Shown here: one piece after another, positions 1 through 7,432 of the stretch | Position numbering within the stretch: the stretch's first letter is position 1 | Layout of the letters: each line of letters begins with the position of its first letter | DNA from: a virus | Length of the DNA: 45,884 nucleotides | Reading direction: 5' to 3' (one strand) | IMG/VR virus record: IMGVR_UViG_3300034407_003994 | Coordinates: 1 to 45,884 of that record | Made by a program: the position numbers and the translations under genes | Notes under the pieces: model-generated | What the model was told of the DNA's origin: nothing | Database searches by the model: none | Seen by the model: the letters and a program-made list of their open reading frames with translations, nothing else

Positions 1-624
1 TCTATAGAACGACCTCATAAATTAAAACCTGTATTGTCAACAGATGAACGTAGAGATATGTTAATGTCTTTAGAAGACGTTGATGATGTAATTAGATACA
101 CATATGAAGAATCATTATACGATTTACTTAAAATGGGTGAATTTGATGTTAGATTTTTAGGTGATGATTATATTGATAAACCGTTCACAGGTGATGATTT
201 AAAAATACCAATTCATTATTTAAATAGAGATCATGGTTGGTCAACAACTAAATATAAAACGTTAATAGCTAACAGCCTAAAAGAAGTAGATGAGCGACCT
301 TGGGGTAAATATGAAGTATTACTTGATGCACCTGATGTTAAAGTAAAACGTATTACTGTTAATCCAGGTCAAAGATTATCATATCAATATCATGAAAAAC
401 GAGCTGAAGTATGGACAGTTGTAAGTGGTATGCTTACGATTATTTTAGAAGACGATAAATTATTTAGAGGTAAAGGACAATCAGTTAGAATACCACAAGG
501 AGATAGACATAGAGCTTGGAATGAAACTGATGAAAAGGTAGTATTTATAGAAGTACAAACGGGTACCTATTTTGGTGAAGACGATATAATAAGAATAGAA
601 GATGACTATAAAAGAAATTCATGA
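1..624 (+). CDS. Nucleotidyltransferase-cupin fusion (TagD-like + mannose-6-phosphate isomerase type II-like), 5'-truncated by window edge
   Basis: The frame is open from base 1, so the gene starts upstream; 207 residues are visible. Residues about 1-85 resemble the C-terminal half of cytidylyltransferase-like (TagD/glycerol-3-phosphate cytidylyltransferase) enzymes: LGDDY, KPFTG and a YSTT-like STTKYK ending are typical of that fold. Residues about 99-200 are a cupin like the C-terminal domain of ManC/type II phosphomannose isomerase, opening with RPWGKYEV. Candidate metal ligands are H131, E136 and H170 (GDRHRAW). The nucleotide-binding HxGH motif would lie outside the window. A nucleotide-activated sugar or polyol product is likely, and the downstream glycosyltransferases could use it. 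The fusion partner assignment is firm; the substrate is unknown. Confidence 0.8.
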   Translation, partial: SIERPHKLKPVLSTDERRDMLMSLEDVDDVIRYTYEESLYDLLKMGEFDVRFLGDDYIDKPFTGDDLKIPIHYLNRDHGWSTTKYKTLIANSLKEVDERPWGKYEVLLDAPDVKVKRITVNPGQRLSYQYHEKRAEVWTVVSGMLTIILEDDKLFRGKGQSVRIPQGDRHRAWNETDEKVVFIEVQTGTYFGEDDIIRIEDDYKRNS

Positions 625-715
625 GGAAATAGTAAGATTAAAATTACTAAAACCTCAAACACAAGAAATTAAGAAAAAAATACAAAAGTTACAACAACAA
701 TTAAGTAATGGTTAA
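602..715 (+). CDS. Tiny coiled-coil protein
   Basis: A 37-residue frame starts with ATG inside the end of the previous gene (23 bases shared) and overlaps the next start by 8 bases. The product is rich in Lys, Glu, Gln and Leu with a helical heptad look (EIHEEIVRLK, KKKIQKLQQQL), so a short coiled coil is likely. The tight packing of this run supports a real gene, but its small size and simple composition leave doubt. No function can be assigned. Confidence 0.45.
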   Translation: MTIKEIHEEIVRLKLLKPQTQEIKKKIQKLQQQLSNG

Positions 716-947
716 AGTAGATTTACATGGCTTAACTCATAATAAAGCCATATTGAAGGTAGAGGAAATGTTGATAATGAATCAACTATGTAAGTACGGT
801 GAAATTGAAGTCATTACAGGTAAATCACCTGTATTACAAAAAAGAATAATTGAAGAAATACTTGGCCCTCACAAGTTTTCTCATTATATTCCACCACATA
901 ATGTAGGTGTAATGTATATAAGTGATGATGAGATTTTGGCTCGTTAA
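708..947 (+). CDS. Smr-domain-like protein
   Basis: The 79-residue product has the two hallmarks of the small MutS-related (Smr) domain: DLHGLT at residues 5-10 and an ITGKS loop at about 36-40, where typical Smr domains have TGxG. The size matches a stand-alone Smr domain. Smr proteins act as nucleases or nucleic-acid-binding proteins, and in bacteria some cleave mRNA on stalled ribosomes. A role in nucleic acid turnover during infection is possible but not shown. The gene overlaps the preceding and following small genes, suggesting one transcript. The non-canonical second motif means catalytic activity is uncertain. Confidence 0.65.
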   Translation: MVKVDLHGLTHNKAILKVEEMLIMNQLCKYGEIEVITGKSPVLQKRIIEEILGPHKFSHYIPPHNVGVMYISDDEILAR

Positions 948-1146
948 AGTTAATGATGTGTTACTTGAAGTAATTAGAGATTTTAATCCTGATTATTTTG
1001 TAACAGATCCAAATTCAAACCAAATGAACCAAAAATTAATTGGGTTGTGGGTTGAATATTTAGGATGTGATAGAGTGGTTAGAAAAGATAACAGAATATT
1101 GATTTGTAAAACCGTTGAAGAACCAGAATGGGAAGAAGTAAATTAA
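925..1146 (+). CDS. Hypothetical small acidic protein
   Basis: The product has about 73 residues. GTG at 922 and ATG at 925 and 928 are all possible starts, and no ribosome binding site distinguishes them. It overlaps the end of the Smr-like gene and the start of the next gene, which fits the compact phage layout. The sequence has FNPDYFVTDPNSNQ near the middle and an acidic end (EEPEWEEVN). I do not recognise a family. The protein looks soluble and lacks a signal peptide or membrane segment. Confidence 0.6.
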   Translation: MMRFWLVKVNDVLLEVIRDFNPDYFVTDPNSNQMNQKLIGLWVEYLGCDRVVRKDNRILICKTVEEPEWEEVN

Positions 1147-1481
1147 AAACGTGTGCTTGGTGTCATAAACCAACTAATTTACCTGAGGTATTTGCTGCTG
1201 ATTCACCTATATTAGAATGGTTTGAGAAAAAAATTGAGGTATTTTGTAATAGTAATAATATAGATAAAAGAGACTTATGGGGAGTAGAAGCGGATTGGGA
1301 CAGAGTTAAATTAACTGAGCAAATGGAAGCGGAATTACTTACCTATGATGAATTATTAATATCAGTTAGTAGAAAAACAATATGTAAAGATTGTCTAATC
1401 GAAGACCAAAAATTATGGAATAAATATTATGATAATAGGTTCGATGATGATTTTGAAATAAATATAGAAGACTTAAAATGA
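1128..1481 (+). CDS. Hypothetical protein with CxxC zinc-binding pairs
   Basis: The product has 117 residues. It carries CAWC near the N-terminus (residues 9-12) and CKDC near residues 91-94, two CxxC pairs that could bind one zinc ion in a split zinc ribbon. The segment between them is acidic and rich in aromatic residues, and the C-terminal tail is strongly acidic. The gene overlaps its upstream neighbour by 19 bases and shares an ATGA overlap with the next frame. No family is recognised. A nucleic-acid-binding or adaptor role is only a guess from the zinc motif. Confidence 0.65.
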   Translation: MGRSKLKTCAWCHKPTNLPEVFAADSPILEWFEKKIEVFCNSNNIDKRDLWGVEADWDRVKLTEQMEAELLTYDELLISVSRKTICKDCLIEDQKLWNKYYDNRFDDDFEINIEDLK

Positions 1482-1630
1482 TAAAATATAAATTAATCTA
1501 CACAGAGCTAATAAATAATAAGGAAAGAATGAGTGAACATATTCTTGAAACAAATGATATAACTTGGTCAATAGATCAATTTAGTCGAAACAGACAAATA
1601 ATTAAAATGGATATAAAAGCAATAAAATAA
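1478..1630 (+). CDS. Hypothetical 50-residue protein
   Basis: The frame starts in an ATGA overlap with the upstream stop and ends 4 bases before the GT25-lysyl hydroxylase gene, filling an otherwise empty gap. The product is basic at its end (NRQIIKMDIKAIK) and has a beta-strand-like start (MIKYKLIYTEL). No motif is recognised. Support comes from position and the start/stop overlap only. Confidence 0.5.
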   Translation: MIKYKLIYTELINNKERMSEHILETNDITWSIDQFSRNRQIIKMDIKAIK

Positions 1631-1634
1631 AGTT

Positions 1635-3131
1635 ATGAAATTAGAACACATATTAGTAATAAACATTAATACTCCTTACGATTCGATAACACCTAGACTA
1701 TCGAGTATTCCAAACATACCCAGTACTAATTATAATGTACTTGATTCTATAAATGGTTGGGACATAGCAAAGGGTAAAACTACATCTAAATATAAGTTTA
1801 AAAAGGCAGATTGGTGGAAGTTAGAAGATGCTGATTATAGATTTTATAATAGAGAAATAACACCAGGTGAAATTGGATGTGCTTTGTCACATTATGATGC
1901 TGTTAAAGTAGCTTATGACAATGGCAAACAAAATGTACTTATATTAGAAGAGGATTTTGTACCACTTGATTTTCCAACATCAGATATGTTTAAAGAATTG
2001 CCTAGTGATTGGTCAATGGTTTATTTAGGCAGACATGCTAATTGGGAACCTGAAAGGGAAAAGAAAATGGGTGATCATTTAGTTAGAGTAGGTTATTCTT
2101 ATAATAACCATGCTTATATATTATCTAGAAAAGGTATGGAAGAAGTATTGGATTCAGGTTGGTTAAATAATTTAATTCCAACTGATGAATTTTATCCTGC
2201 TTTACATGGTACAACAGATAGAGAAGATGCTGCTAAAATATTTCATAATCCTAGATTTAAAGCATATTCATTTAGAAAACAATATTTTAATCAAACATCA
2301 AACCCAAAAACCAATTCATTAACAGAATTTGAACCTGTAGAGGATTTAAATGAAAATAAAAAACCAGATTGGTTAGATGAATTCCAAGCACAACGTAAGG
2401 TAAAACCGAAGGATGAAGTTATAGATAATAAACCACCTTGGATTAAAACAACAGGTAAAGCCCATAAAGCAAATAAAGAGGTAACACCAGTAAAACAATA
2501 TGTTAGTGTTGTAAAAAAATCTTCAATACTTGATTATGATAATTGGGATGAATGGTGTAAAAAATATATTAATCCTGCTATATTAAATAAGGAATATGAT
2601 TTAGTTATTGATGAACCAGGACCTAATATCTATGTATTTCCGTTTTTTACTAAACGTTTTTGTAAAGAATTAGTTCAATTAAGTGAAAAATTTGATTGGA
2701 CAACAGATAGACATAAGTTTTATCCTACAACTGACAACTTACTTGAAGTATTAGGTATGGATAAAATATACAATAAATTAATTAATGATCACGTTAGACC
2801 ACTTGCAATAAATAGATATCAATTAGAAGGTGATACATGGAACCATTTAAGAGATGAATCGTTTATTATTAAGTATCCACATGACCAACAAGCACATTTA
2901 AGTTTACATCACGATCACAGTAATATAACAACGTTAGTTAATCTGAATCCAGGTGAATTTGAAGGTGGAGGAACATATTTTCCTAAATATAAATGCAATG
3001 TTAACCCTAAAGAACACGGTGTAATGACTTTACATCCAGGTAACATAACTCATAAGCATGGTGCTAGAGCTGTTACTAAAGGTACTAGATATGTAGTAGT
3101 TTCTTTTATTAAAGGCGGAAGCCATACTTAG
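1635..3131 (+). CDS. Bifunctional GT25 glycosyltransferase - collagen lysyl hydroxylase (PLOD-like)
   Basis: The protein has 498 residues and two enzymes. Residues about 1-215 are a family 25 glycosyltransferase: the GT25 signature TPGEIGCALSHYDA (76-89) is followed by the metal-binding acidic motif LEED (104-107). Residues about 325-495 are an Fe(II)/2-oxoglutarate oxygenase of the procollagen lysyl hydroxylase type. They carry HHD (425-427, giving H425 and D427), FEGGGTYF (442-449), LHPG (466-469), the distal histidine H475 in THKHG, and R485 in KGTRY for 2-oxoglutarate. The block matches the end of human LH3 (FVGGG-like, LHPG, THYHEG, GTRY) in order and spacing. A linker of about 100 charged residues joins the domains. 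The arrangement (transferase first, hydroxylase last) is that of LH3. Likely substrates are the Lys-rich collagen-like fibres encoded at 37750 and 42626. Domain assignment is strong; the substrate is inferred. Confidence 0.88.
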   Translation: MKLEHILVININTPYDSITPRLSSIPNIPSTNYNVLDSINGWDIAKGKTTSKYKFKKADWWKLEDADYRFYNREITPGEIGCALSHYDAVKVAYDNGKQNVLILEEDFVPLDFPTSDMFKELPSDWSMVYLGRHANWEPEREKKMGDHLVRVGYSYNNHAYILSRKGMEEVLDSGWLNNLIPTDEFYPALHGTTDREDAAKIFHNPRFKAYSFRKQYFNQTSNPKTNSLTEFEPVEDLNENKKPDWLDEFQAQRKVKPKDEVIDNKPPWIKTTGKAHKANKEVTPVKQYVSVVKKSSILDYDNWDEWCKKYINPAILNKEYDLVIDEPGPNIYVFPFFTKRFCKELVQLSEKFDWTTDRHKFYPTTDNLLEVLGMDKIYNKLINDHVRPLAINRYQLEGDTWNHLRDESFIIKYPHDQQAHLSLHHDHSNITTLVNLNPGEFEGGGTYFPKYKCNVNPKEHGVMTLHPGNITHKHGARAVTKGTRYVVVSFIKGGSHT

Positions 3132-3135
3132 AATT

Positions 3136-3738
3136 ATGATTATAATAGACGATTTTGTTAAAAACGAACAATTACTAAAAGACATTAGTAAAGATGAACA
3201 CTTTTTCGGACCAAATGGAGATTTTCATTGGTGGGGAGGTTGGTTTAGAGATAAGAAGGATAGTGATATTCATGGTAGTCCAGAAGCAAACACACTAAAA
3301 AAGCAATTAATTGAGGAAATATGGAGGTGGAATTCACCTTGGGATTTTCCTAGATACAACCCTTTATATTTAAGTGGAGTAGAATATTGGACTGGTGTTT
3401 ATGGACCAGATAAACCAAATAAAAATCTAGGTAACCATTATGATAAAGATGAATTACACTATAAACGTACAGGTGAAATAGTTAAACCATTAATGGGTAC
3501 TGTTTATTATCCTAAAGAAATGGATATTGAAGGTGGATATTTAGAAATTTATAGTAACGGAACTGATTATGAACCAGAACGTATTCAAGCTAAATACAAT
3601 AGATTAGTTATATTTGAAGCAGGAGAATATGTTCATACAGTAACACCAGTTACAAAAGGAACAAGATATGCTATAGCAATTAATTTATGGTCTGAACCAC
3701 CAGTTGCAGTTGCTGAAGGTGGAATGACAATAGAATAA
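3136..3738 (+). CDS. Second Fe(II)/2-oxoglutarate-dependent oxygenase
   Basis: The 200-residue product has a complete double-stranded beta-helix oxygenase signature: H101 and D103 in NHYDKDE, distal H167 in EYVHTV, and R177 in KGTRYAIAINLW. This matches phage 2OG-Fe(II) oxygenases of the prolyl-hydroxylase-like group. It lies 4 bases after the lysyl hydroxylase gene and 2 bases before the methyltransferase, so the three genes are probably co-transcribed. It may hydroxylate a second residue type or another site on the same virion proteins, or a small molecule. The collagen tracts carry few prolines in the Y position, so a classical prolyl 4-hydroxylase role on them is not favoured. Confidence 0.82.
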   Translation: MIIIDDFVKNEQLLKDISKDEHFFGPNGDFHWWGGWFRDKKDSDIHGSPEANTLKKQLIEEIWRWNSPWDFPRYNPLYLSGVEYWTGVYGPDKPNKNLGNHYDKDELHYKRTGEIVKPLMGTVYYPKEMDIEGGYLEIYSNGTDYEPERIQAKYNRLVIFEAGEYVHTVTPVTKGTRYAIAINLWSEPPVAVAEGGMTIE

Positions 3739-3740
3739 AT

Positions 3741-4481
3741 ATGGAGTTAAATAACACATGGTCTGGCTTTCAAAGGAATTTGAAATCAGTCGATATGGCT
3801 AGTTTTAGAGGCGATCATACAGTAAGAAAAATACCGTTGTATGAAGTACATGATCATCCATTTTATAAAGATTATGCTCATAAAATATATAACAGACATA
3901 GTAGATTAAACATTAATGAATGGAAATTAGCTATGGCTCATTCGCCTCATGGTTATGCTAATCAAAGTGAAATATATTTTAGAGATAGTTATCAATTAAA
4001 TGATATATTTACTTCAGCTAGTCAAATGAAATGTAATCATCATTACTTCCACTACAATTATTTAGCTAAACAAGACATTAGAGATTTTGACCAAATAGTT
4101 GAATTAGGAGGTGGTTGTGGTGATATGGCTAAATTCATTAGACAAATGGGTTATAAAAACAAGTATACTATAATTGACTTACCAGCAGTAATAGAAATAC
4201 AAAAATATAACTTGAATGGTTTTAATATTACATTTTCATCTGCACCTGTAAAATCGGAAGGTAAAAAAGTATTATTTATATCAACATGGGGAATATCAGA
4301 ATGTCCCCTTAAATGGAGAGATCAAGTACTAGATAATTTACAACCAACTAATTTATTAATAGCATACCAACGTGAATTTGAAGGTATAGATAATGAAGCA
4401 TATTTTAAAGGTTTCAGTGGTGTTAGACATCAATTTCCAATATTAAATTGGGATGGAGGTAGTGAATATATTTTATTATAA
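3741..4481 (+). CDS. Putative sugar O-methyltransferase
   Basis: The 246-residue protein has a class I SAM-binding motif, VELGGGCGD (about residues 117-125), followed by IIDLPAVIEIQKYNL. This is the pattern of the putative sugar O-methyltransferase family found in polysaccharide and phage glycan clusters. An N-terminal region of about 100 residues precedes the Rossmann core. In this context it could methylate a sugar carried on a virion protein or on a host glycan. It shares one base with the next small frame. Family assignment is moderately sure; the acceptor is unknown. Confidence 0.7.
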   Translation: MELNNTWSGFQRNLKSVDMASFRGDHTVRKIPLYEVHDHPFYKDYAHKIYNRHSRLNINEWKLAMAHSPHGYANQSEIYFRDSYQLNDIFTSASQMKCNHHYFHYNYLAKQDIRDFDQIVELGGGCGDMAKFIRQMGYKNKYTIIDLPAVIEIQKYNLNGFNITFSSAPVKSEGKKVLFISTWGISECPLKWRDQVLDNLQPTNLLIAYQREFEGIDNEAYFKGFSGVRHQFPILNWDGGSEYILL

Positions 4482-4615
4482 TGGACGGAAACGAAATAAT
4501 TGATAGATTAAAGGACGTAAAAAGTGATGTATTAAACGTTAATTTAAAACAGGCAATGCATAAGATAGATTATATTATTGATGACATTTATATGTACAAA
4601 AATAACAGTTTATAA
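4481..4615 (+). CDS. Hypothetical 44-residue helical protein
   Basis: The frame begins at the last base of the methyltransferase stop codon and its own stop is directly followed by the next ATG. It exactly fills the gap between two enzyme genes, which supports it being translated. The product is acidic and helix-forming (IIDRLKDVKSDVLNV, MHKIDYIIDDIYMY). No known family is recognised. Confidence 0.5.
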   Translation: MDGNEIIDRLKDVKSDVLNVNLKQAMHKIDYIIDDIYMYKNNSL

Positions 4616-5740
4616 ATGAATAAATTAAAGATATTGTTATACACGGGTTACTCTAACCCACATTGGAATCATAATACTTGGAATACGGAAGGCTTAGGTG
4701 GAACCGAGTTTTGTGTAATTAAATTAGCCGAGGCATTTGCTCGATTAGGACATTATGTTACTGTTTCGGGTGATGTTAAAATGGAAAAAGCAAATGGGGT
4801 TGATTATATCCATTATACTACTTTAGGTGAAAAGCAAGGCCCAACAAATAAAATAATTAAAGATAAACCAAGGGCGTTCCAACATTATAATTTAGTTATA
4901 GCAACGAATTATATTCATTACATTCGAGTATTAAAAGACCAAGGTGTATCATTTGATAAATCATATTTTTGGTTACATAATGATCATTTCTATGATTGGT
5001 ATAAAGGTAGACACTTGCATAATGGAGGTAAAAATTATTTCACGCATGATAAAATGAATGGAATTGTATGTGTAAGTAGGTTACATAGTGATATAATGAA
5101 GGAAAAAGCACTTGAAGCTTTTGGCTACACAACATCAGAATCTAATACGTATATACGAAACATAGACAATGCAATTGACCCTAACGATTGGAAAAATTAT
5201 AAATCCAATACAATAAGGGATAGAATATTGTGGACGAGCTCACCGGATAGGGGATTAAAAACATTATGTGATAATTGGGATGCAATTAGAGAGGTTAGGC
5301 CAAATGCGGAATTAAATGTGTGTTGTCCTTCATACGCTAGTGATTGGGGCAGGCCTAATTTGGATCAGGATGGAATTAATTACATTGGTAGCCTATGTCC
5401 TTGGGATTTGAAGACTCAAATATGCGAGGCGGAATATTGGATATATCAAAGTGATTATTTGGAGACTTATTGTATAAGTGCTGTTGAAATGATGTTAGGT
5501 AAAGTTAAGATCATTACTAATGGAGCAGGTAACTTAAAGAACATTATAGGTGAGGGAGATAGAGGCACGATGATAGATAATAATCCAGCTACGATAATAG
5601 ATACTTTGGTTGGTGAGGTAAATGATAAGACAGTCGCGGTGAAGATGAATAGTAAGATGGATAAAGCCTATGTTTGGGCAATGACTCAAACGTGGGATGT
5701 TCGAGCACATCAATGGTTACAAATGTTTAACGAGCGATAA
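4616..5740 (+). CDS. GT-B fold glycosyltransferase (GT4-like)
   Basis: The 374-residue product has the two-domain layout of GT-B enzymes. The N-terminal half has a glycine-rich loop, GLGGTEFCVIKLAEAF, as in family 4 transferases. The C-terminal half has SSPDRGLKTL, which resembles the nucleotide-sugar-binding domain opening, and an acidic EXXXXXXXE-like segment around DYLETYCISAVEMM, then ITNGAGNL. Compared with its neighbours the gene uses more TTG, AGG and GCG/CCG codons, and it borders the GC-richer non-coding stretch, so it may have been acquired separately. It probably adds a sugar to a glycan built by this cassette. Donor and acceptor are not predictable. Confidence 0.75.
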   Translation: MNKLKILLYTGYSNPHWNHNTWNTEGLGGTEFCVIKLAEAFARLGHYVTVSGDVKMEKANGVDYIHYTTLGEKQGPTNKIIKDKPRAFQHYNLVIATNYIHYIRVLKDQGVSFDKSYFWLHNDHFYDWYKGRHLHNGGKNYFTHDKMNGIVCVSRLHSDIMKEKALEAFGYTTSESNTYIRNIDNAIDPNDWKNYKSNTIRDRILWTSSPDRGLKTLCDNWDAIREVRPNAELNVCCPSYASDWGRPNLDQDGINYIGSLCPWDLKTQICEAEYWIYQSDYLETYCISAVEMMLGKVKIITNGAGNLKNIIGEGDRGTMIDNNPATIIDTLVGEVNDKTVAVKMNSKMDKAYVWAMTQTWDVRAHQWLQMFNER

Positions 5741-6605
5741 AACCCGCGGTTGTAGCCCTGGAATAATTATTATTGGGTGGGCGATTACTTGGCTAAAGAA
5801 ACGCAATACACAACGTGATTCACGTGTTAAATCGAATGTAAATGGACAATGTTAAATGAATGTTTGCACGTATGTATCTTTAAATATACGTCTGTCCTAA
5901 TATCCAAAAATAAATAGCGGTGAATATAAAAATATGCTTATGTATGACAAGTTGAACGTGTGTTATATGAAGTAAAATGGAGTGGGTGTTAACCCCTTTA
6001 TGCATCGCCCAACCAATTCTCGACTTACCTTAAAGTATATATGAACAATTGTGAACAATACAATCCACACACGTGAACATTAGGTGAACATTGGGGATAT
6101 GGCAATGAAACATTGGTGACATTGAAGATAATACAATTCAGTTAAAACAATGGCGAACAAATTTGGTTACCGTAGTGGAAGTTCGTATATTTACGTATAA
6201 GAAAGTTAAGGCCATGCAATGGTAGGTAGGAAACTCAGCGATGGCGATGGGGAATGTGGGGCAGACTATAACGGTGGGAACCTATCCCGCGGTAATGACT
6301 TGTTATCTATCCATATCTTATTATGGTATTCCTAATACCCGTGACTATAAATATTTGGCACCCATATCTTCTACACATACCACTGTAAACATACTGAATA
6401 CTATATTATTAATAACGTAATTATCCTCACCGGCGGCATACCGTACGCATACATACTATAATATCCCATACGCGTTGATGTCCATATATGCGTGGATATA
6501 TGAGGGAAAGGTTGGGATACATTTATGACTCGAACTCGATCCTACACCATCGATTGTATATACTTATATTTGTGTATTTTAGAATATTTCTATATATGTA
6601 TTGGT
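5741..6605. other. Long gene-free region with phased repeats and hairpins
   Basis: No convincing gene is seen in about 860 bases. The stretch is richer in G and C than the coding DNA around it. It holds four TGAACA repeats (6042, 6052, 6074, 6085), a GTGGGA-loop-TCCCGC hairpin near 6275-6291, a TATAAATA at 6346-6353, a TATAAT at 6457-6462, and a TTCGTATATTTA motif at 6182 shared with the element upstream of two later genes. I find no tRNA. It could be a replication origin, a regulatory region, a structured RNA or remnant of a lost gene. Confidence 0.5.
6042..6092 (+). repeat. Four TGAACA(A/T)T repeats at helical spacing
   Basis: TGAACAAT occurs at 6042 and 6052 and TGAACATT at 6074 and 6085. 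The spacings are 10, 22 and 11 bases, i.e. about one, two and one helical turns, so all copies face the same side of the DNA. Weaker relatives follow (TGACATTG at 6117). This looks like an iteron or operator array for a DNA-binding protein. Confidence 0.45.
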
Positions 6606-6809
6606 ATGGCCCCAAAATTAAAACCTTCAAGTAAAGAATATATCCGTGATAAGAACGGTAGGATGACTAATCGTTGGATTATCAGACATTATACTATCGC
6701 TAGTACTTCCACAGAAGAATTAATTAAGTTTTTTTCTTCACCATCTTATAGCAGAAAGAAGAATTCTATCAAAAAAGAATTAGATAGAAGAGGTATATAC
6801 GAATATTAG
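6606..6809 (+). CDS. Hypothetical conserved small basic phage protein
   Basis: I chose the ATG at 6606, giving 67 residues; the open frame extends to 6525, but those 27 residues are hydrophobic and unlike a phage protein start. The product is basic (about one third Lys/Arg) with KEYIRDKNGRMTNRW near the N-terminus and SYSRKKNSIKKELDRRG at the end. Proteins of this type (small, with a TSTEELIKFF-like centre) occur, as far as I recall, in T4-like marine phages, with no known function. A nucleic-acid-binding role would fit the charge. Its stop overlaps the end of the convergent minus-strand gene. Confidence 0.6.
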   Translation: MAPKLKPSSKEYIRDKNGRMTNRWIIRHYTIASTSTEELIKFFSSPSYSRKKNSIKKELDRRGIYEY

Positions 6810-7432
6810 GCTATATCAATACCATTAACATCCAAAGCATAACTCAGAGCTAATCCTTCTCCCTTACCAATTCCTTTATGGGAATGAGCATTTTCCTCAG
6901 TTATAGATATATATTCAAAAACAGGTTTGATTTCTTCAATAAGGTATAATAAATTCTTACTTTTAAAATGGAAAGGCATATAGAATGCGTGTTCTTCGAT
7001 AGTTTTAGTTAAACTATAATCATAACCTTTAGATTTCCAGTATGTAACTAACTTTTTCCAATATACCTCATCTTCCATTTGTTTGAAATAGGTAAGTTTA
7101 GGCCATTCTCTTATATAGGAAAATTTATATTTGTCGGTAACATCCAGATTAGCTAATTCATGTAATTTATCTATATCACAGTAATAAGCCCCACGTTGGT
7201 GCTTAATTGCCATTCTAATAGTAAATGTTAACTTTGCAAAATATGTAAAGATTCTTTCTCGGTAAAATTCTACATCGAAGAGCCCCGTAATAGTATCATC
7301 ATCGGTTAGCAAACATATGTCAAACATTTTCTCCAACTCTTTTTGCTTATCGATAGGTATATACTTAGATATTGAGTTATTAGACCTATATCCATATGCA
7401 CCCACACATACTAAACACAAGAGCGGCTTCAT
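6806..7432 (-). CDS. GT-A-like glycosyltransferase candidate
   Basis: The 208-residue minus-strand protein begins with a hydrophobic strand (LLCLVCVGAYGY), then has FDICLLTDDD and, near residue 85, GAYYCDIDKL. The last contains a DxD motif as in metal-dependent GT-A transferases. A C-terminal GKGEGLALSYAL follows. These features suggest a sugar-nucleotide enzyme or a phage protein of that fold, but overall similarity to a named family is not evident. It abuts the upstream coiled-coil gene on the same strand (adjacent ends), so the three minus genes probably form one unit. Confidence 0.4.
   Translation of the reverse strand: MKPLLCLVCVGAYGYRSNNSISKYIPIDKQKELEKMFDICLLTDDDTITGLFDVEFYRERIFTYFAKLTFTIRMAIKHQRGAYYCDIDKLHELANLDVTDKYKFSYIREWPKLTYFKQMEDEVYWKKLVTYWKSKGYDYSLTKTIEEHAFYMPFHFKSKNLLYLIEEIKPVFEYISITEENAHSHKGIGKGEGLALSYALDVNGIDIA

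Noticed and set aside
6219-6340. Short plus-strand frame of about 38 codons in the island
   Set aside because: Its codons and composition do not look like phage coding sequence, and it has no overlap with neighbours.
6346-6353. TATAAATA, the T4 late promoter consensus
   Set aside because: It is isolated in the gene-free island, far from a start codon, and no other copy on this strand fits a late gene. I keep it only as part of the island.
5741-6524. tRNA gene
   Set aside because: No T-loop GTTCGAATC-like sequence with matching acceptor arms was found on either strand by eye.
6525-6605. Upstream extension of the small basic gene
   Set aside because: The extra 27 residues are hydrophobic and unlike the rest; the internal ATG at 6606 gives a sensible protein.
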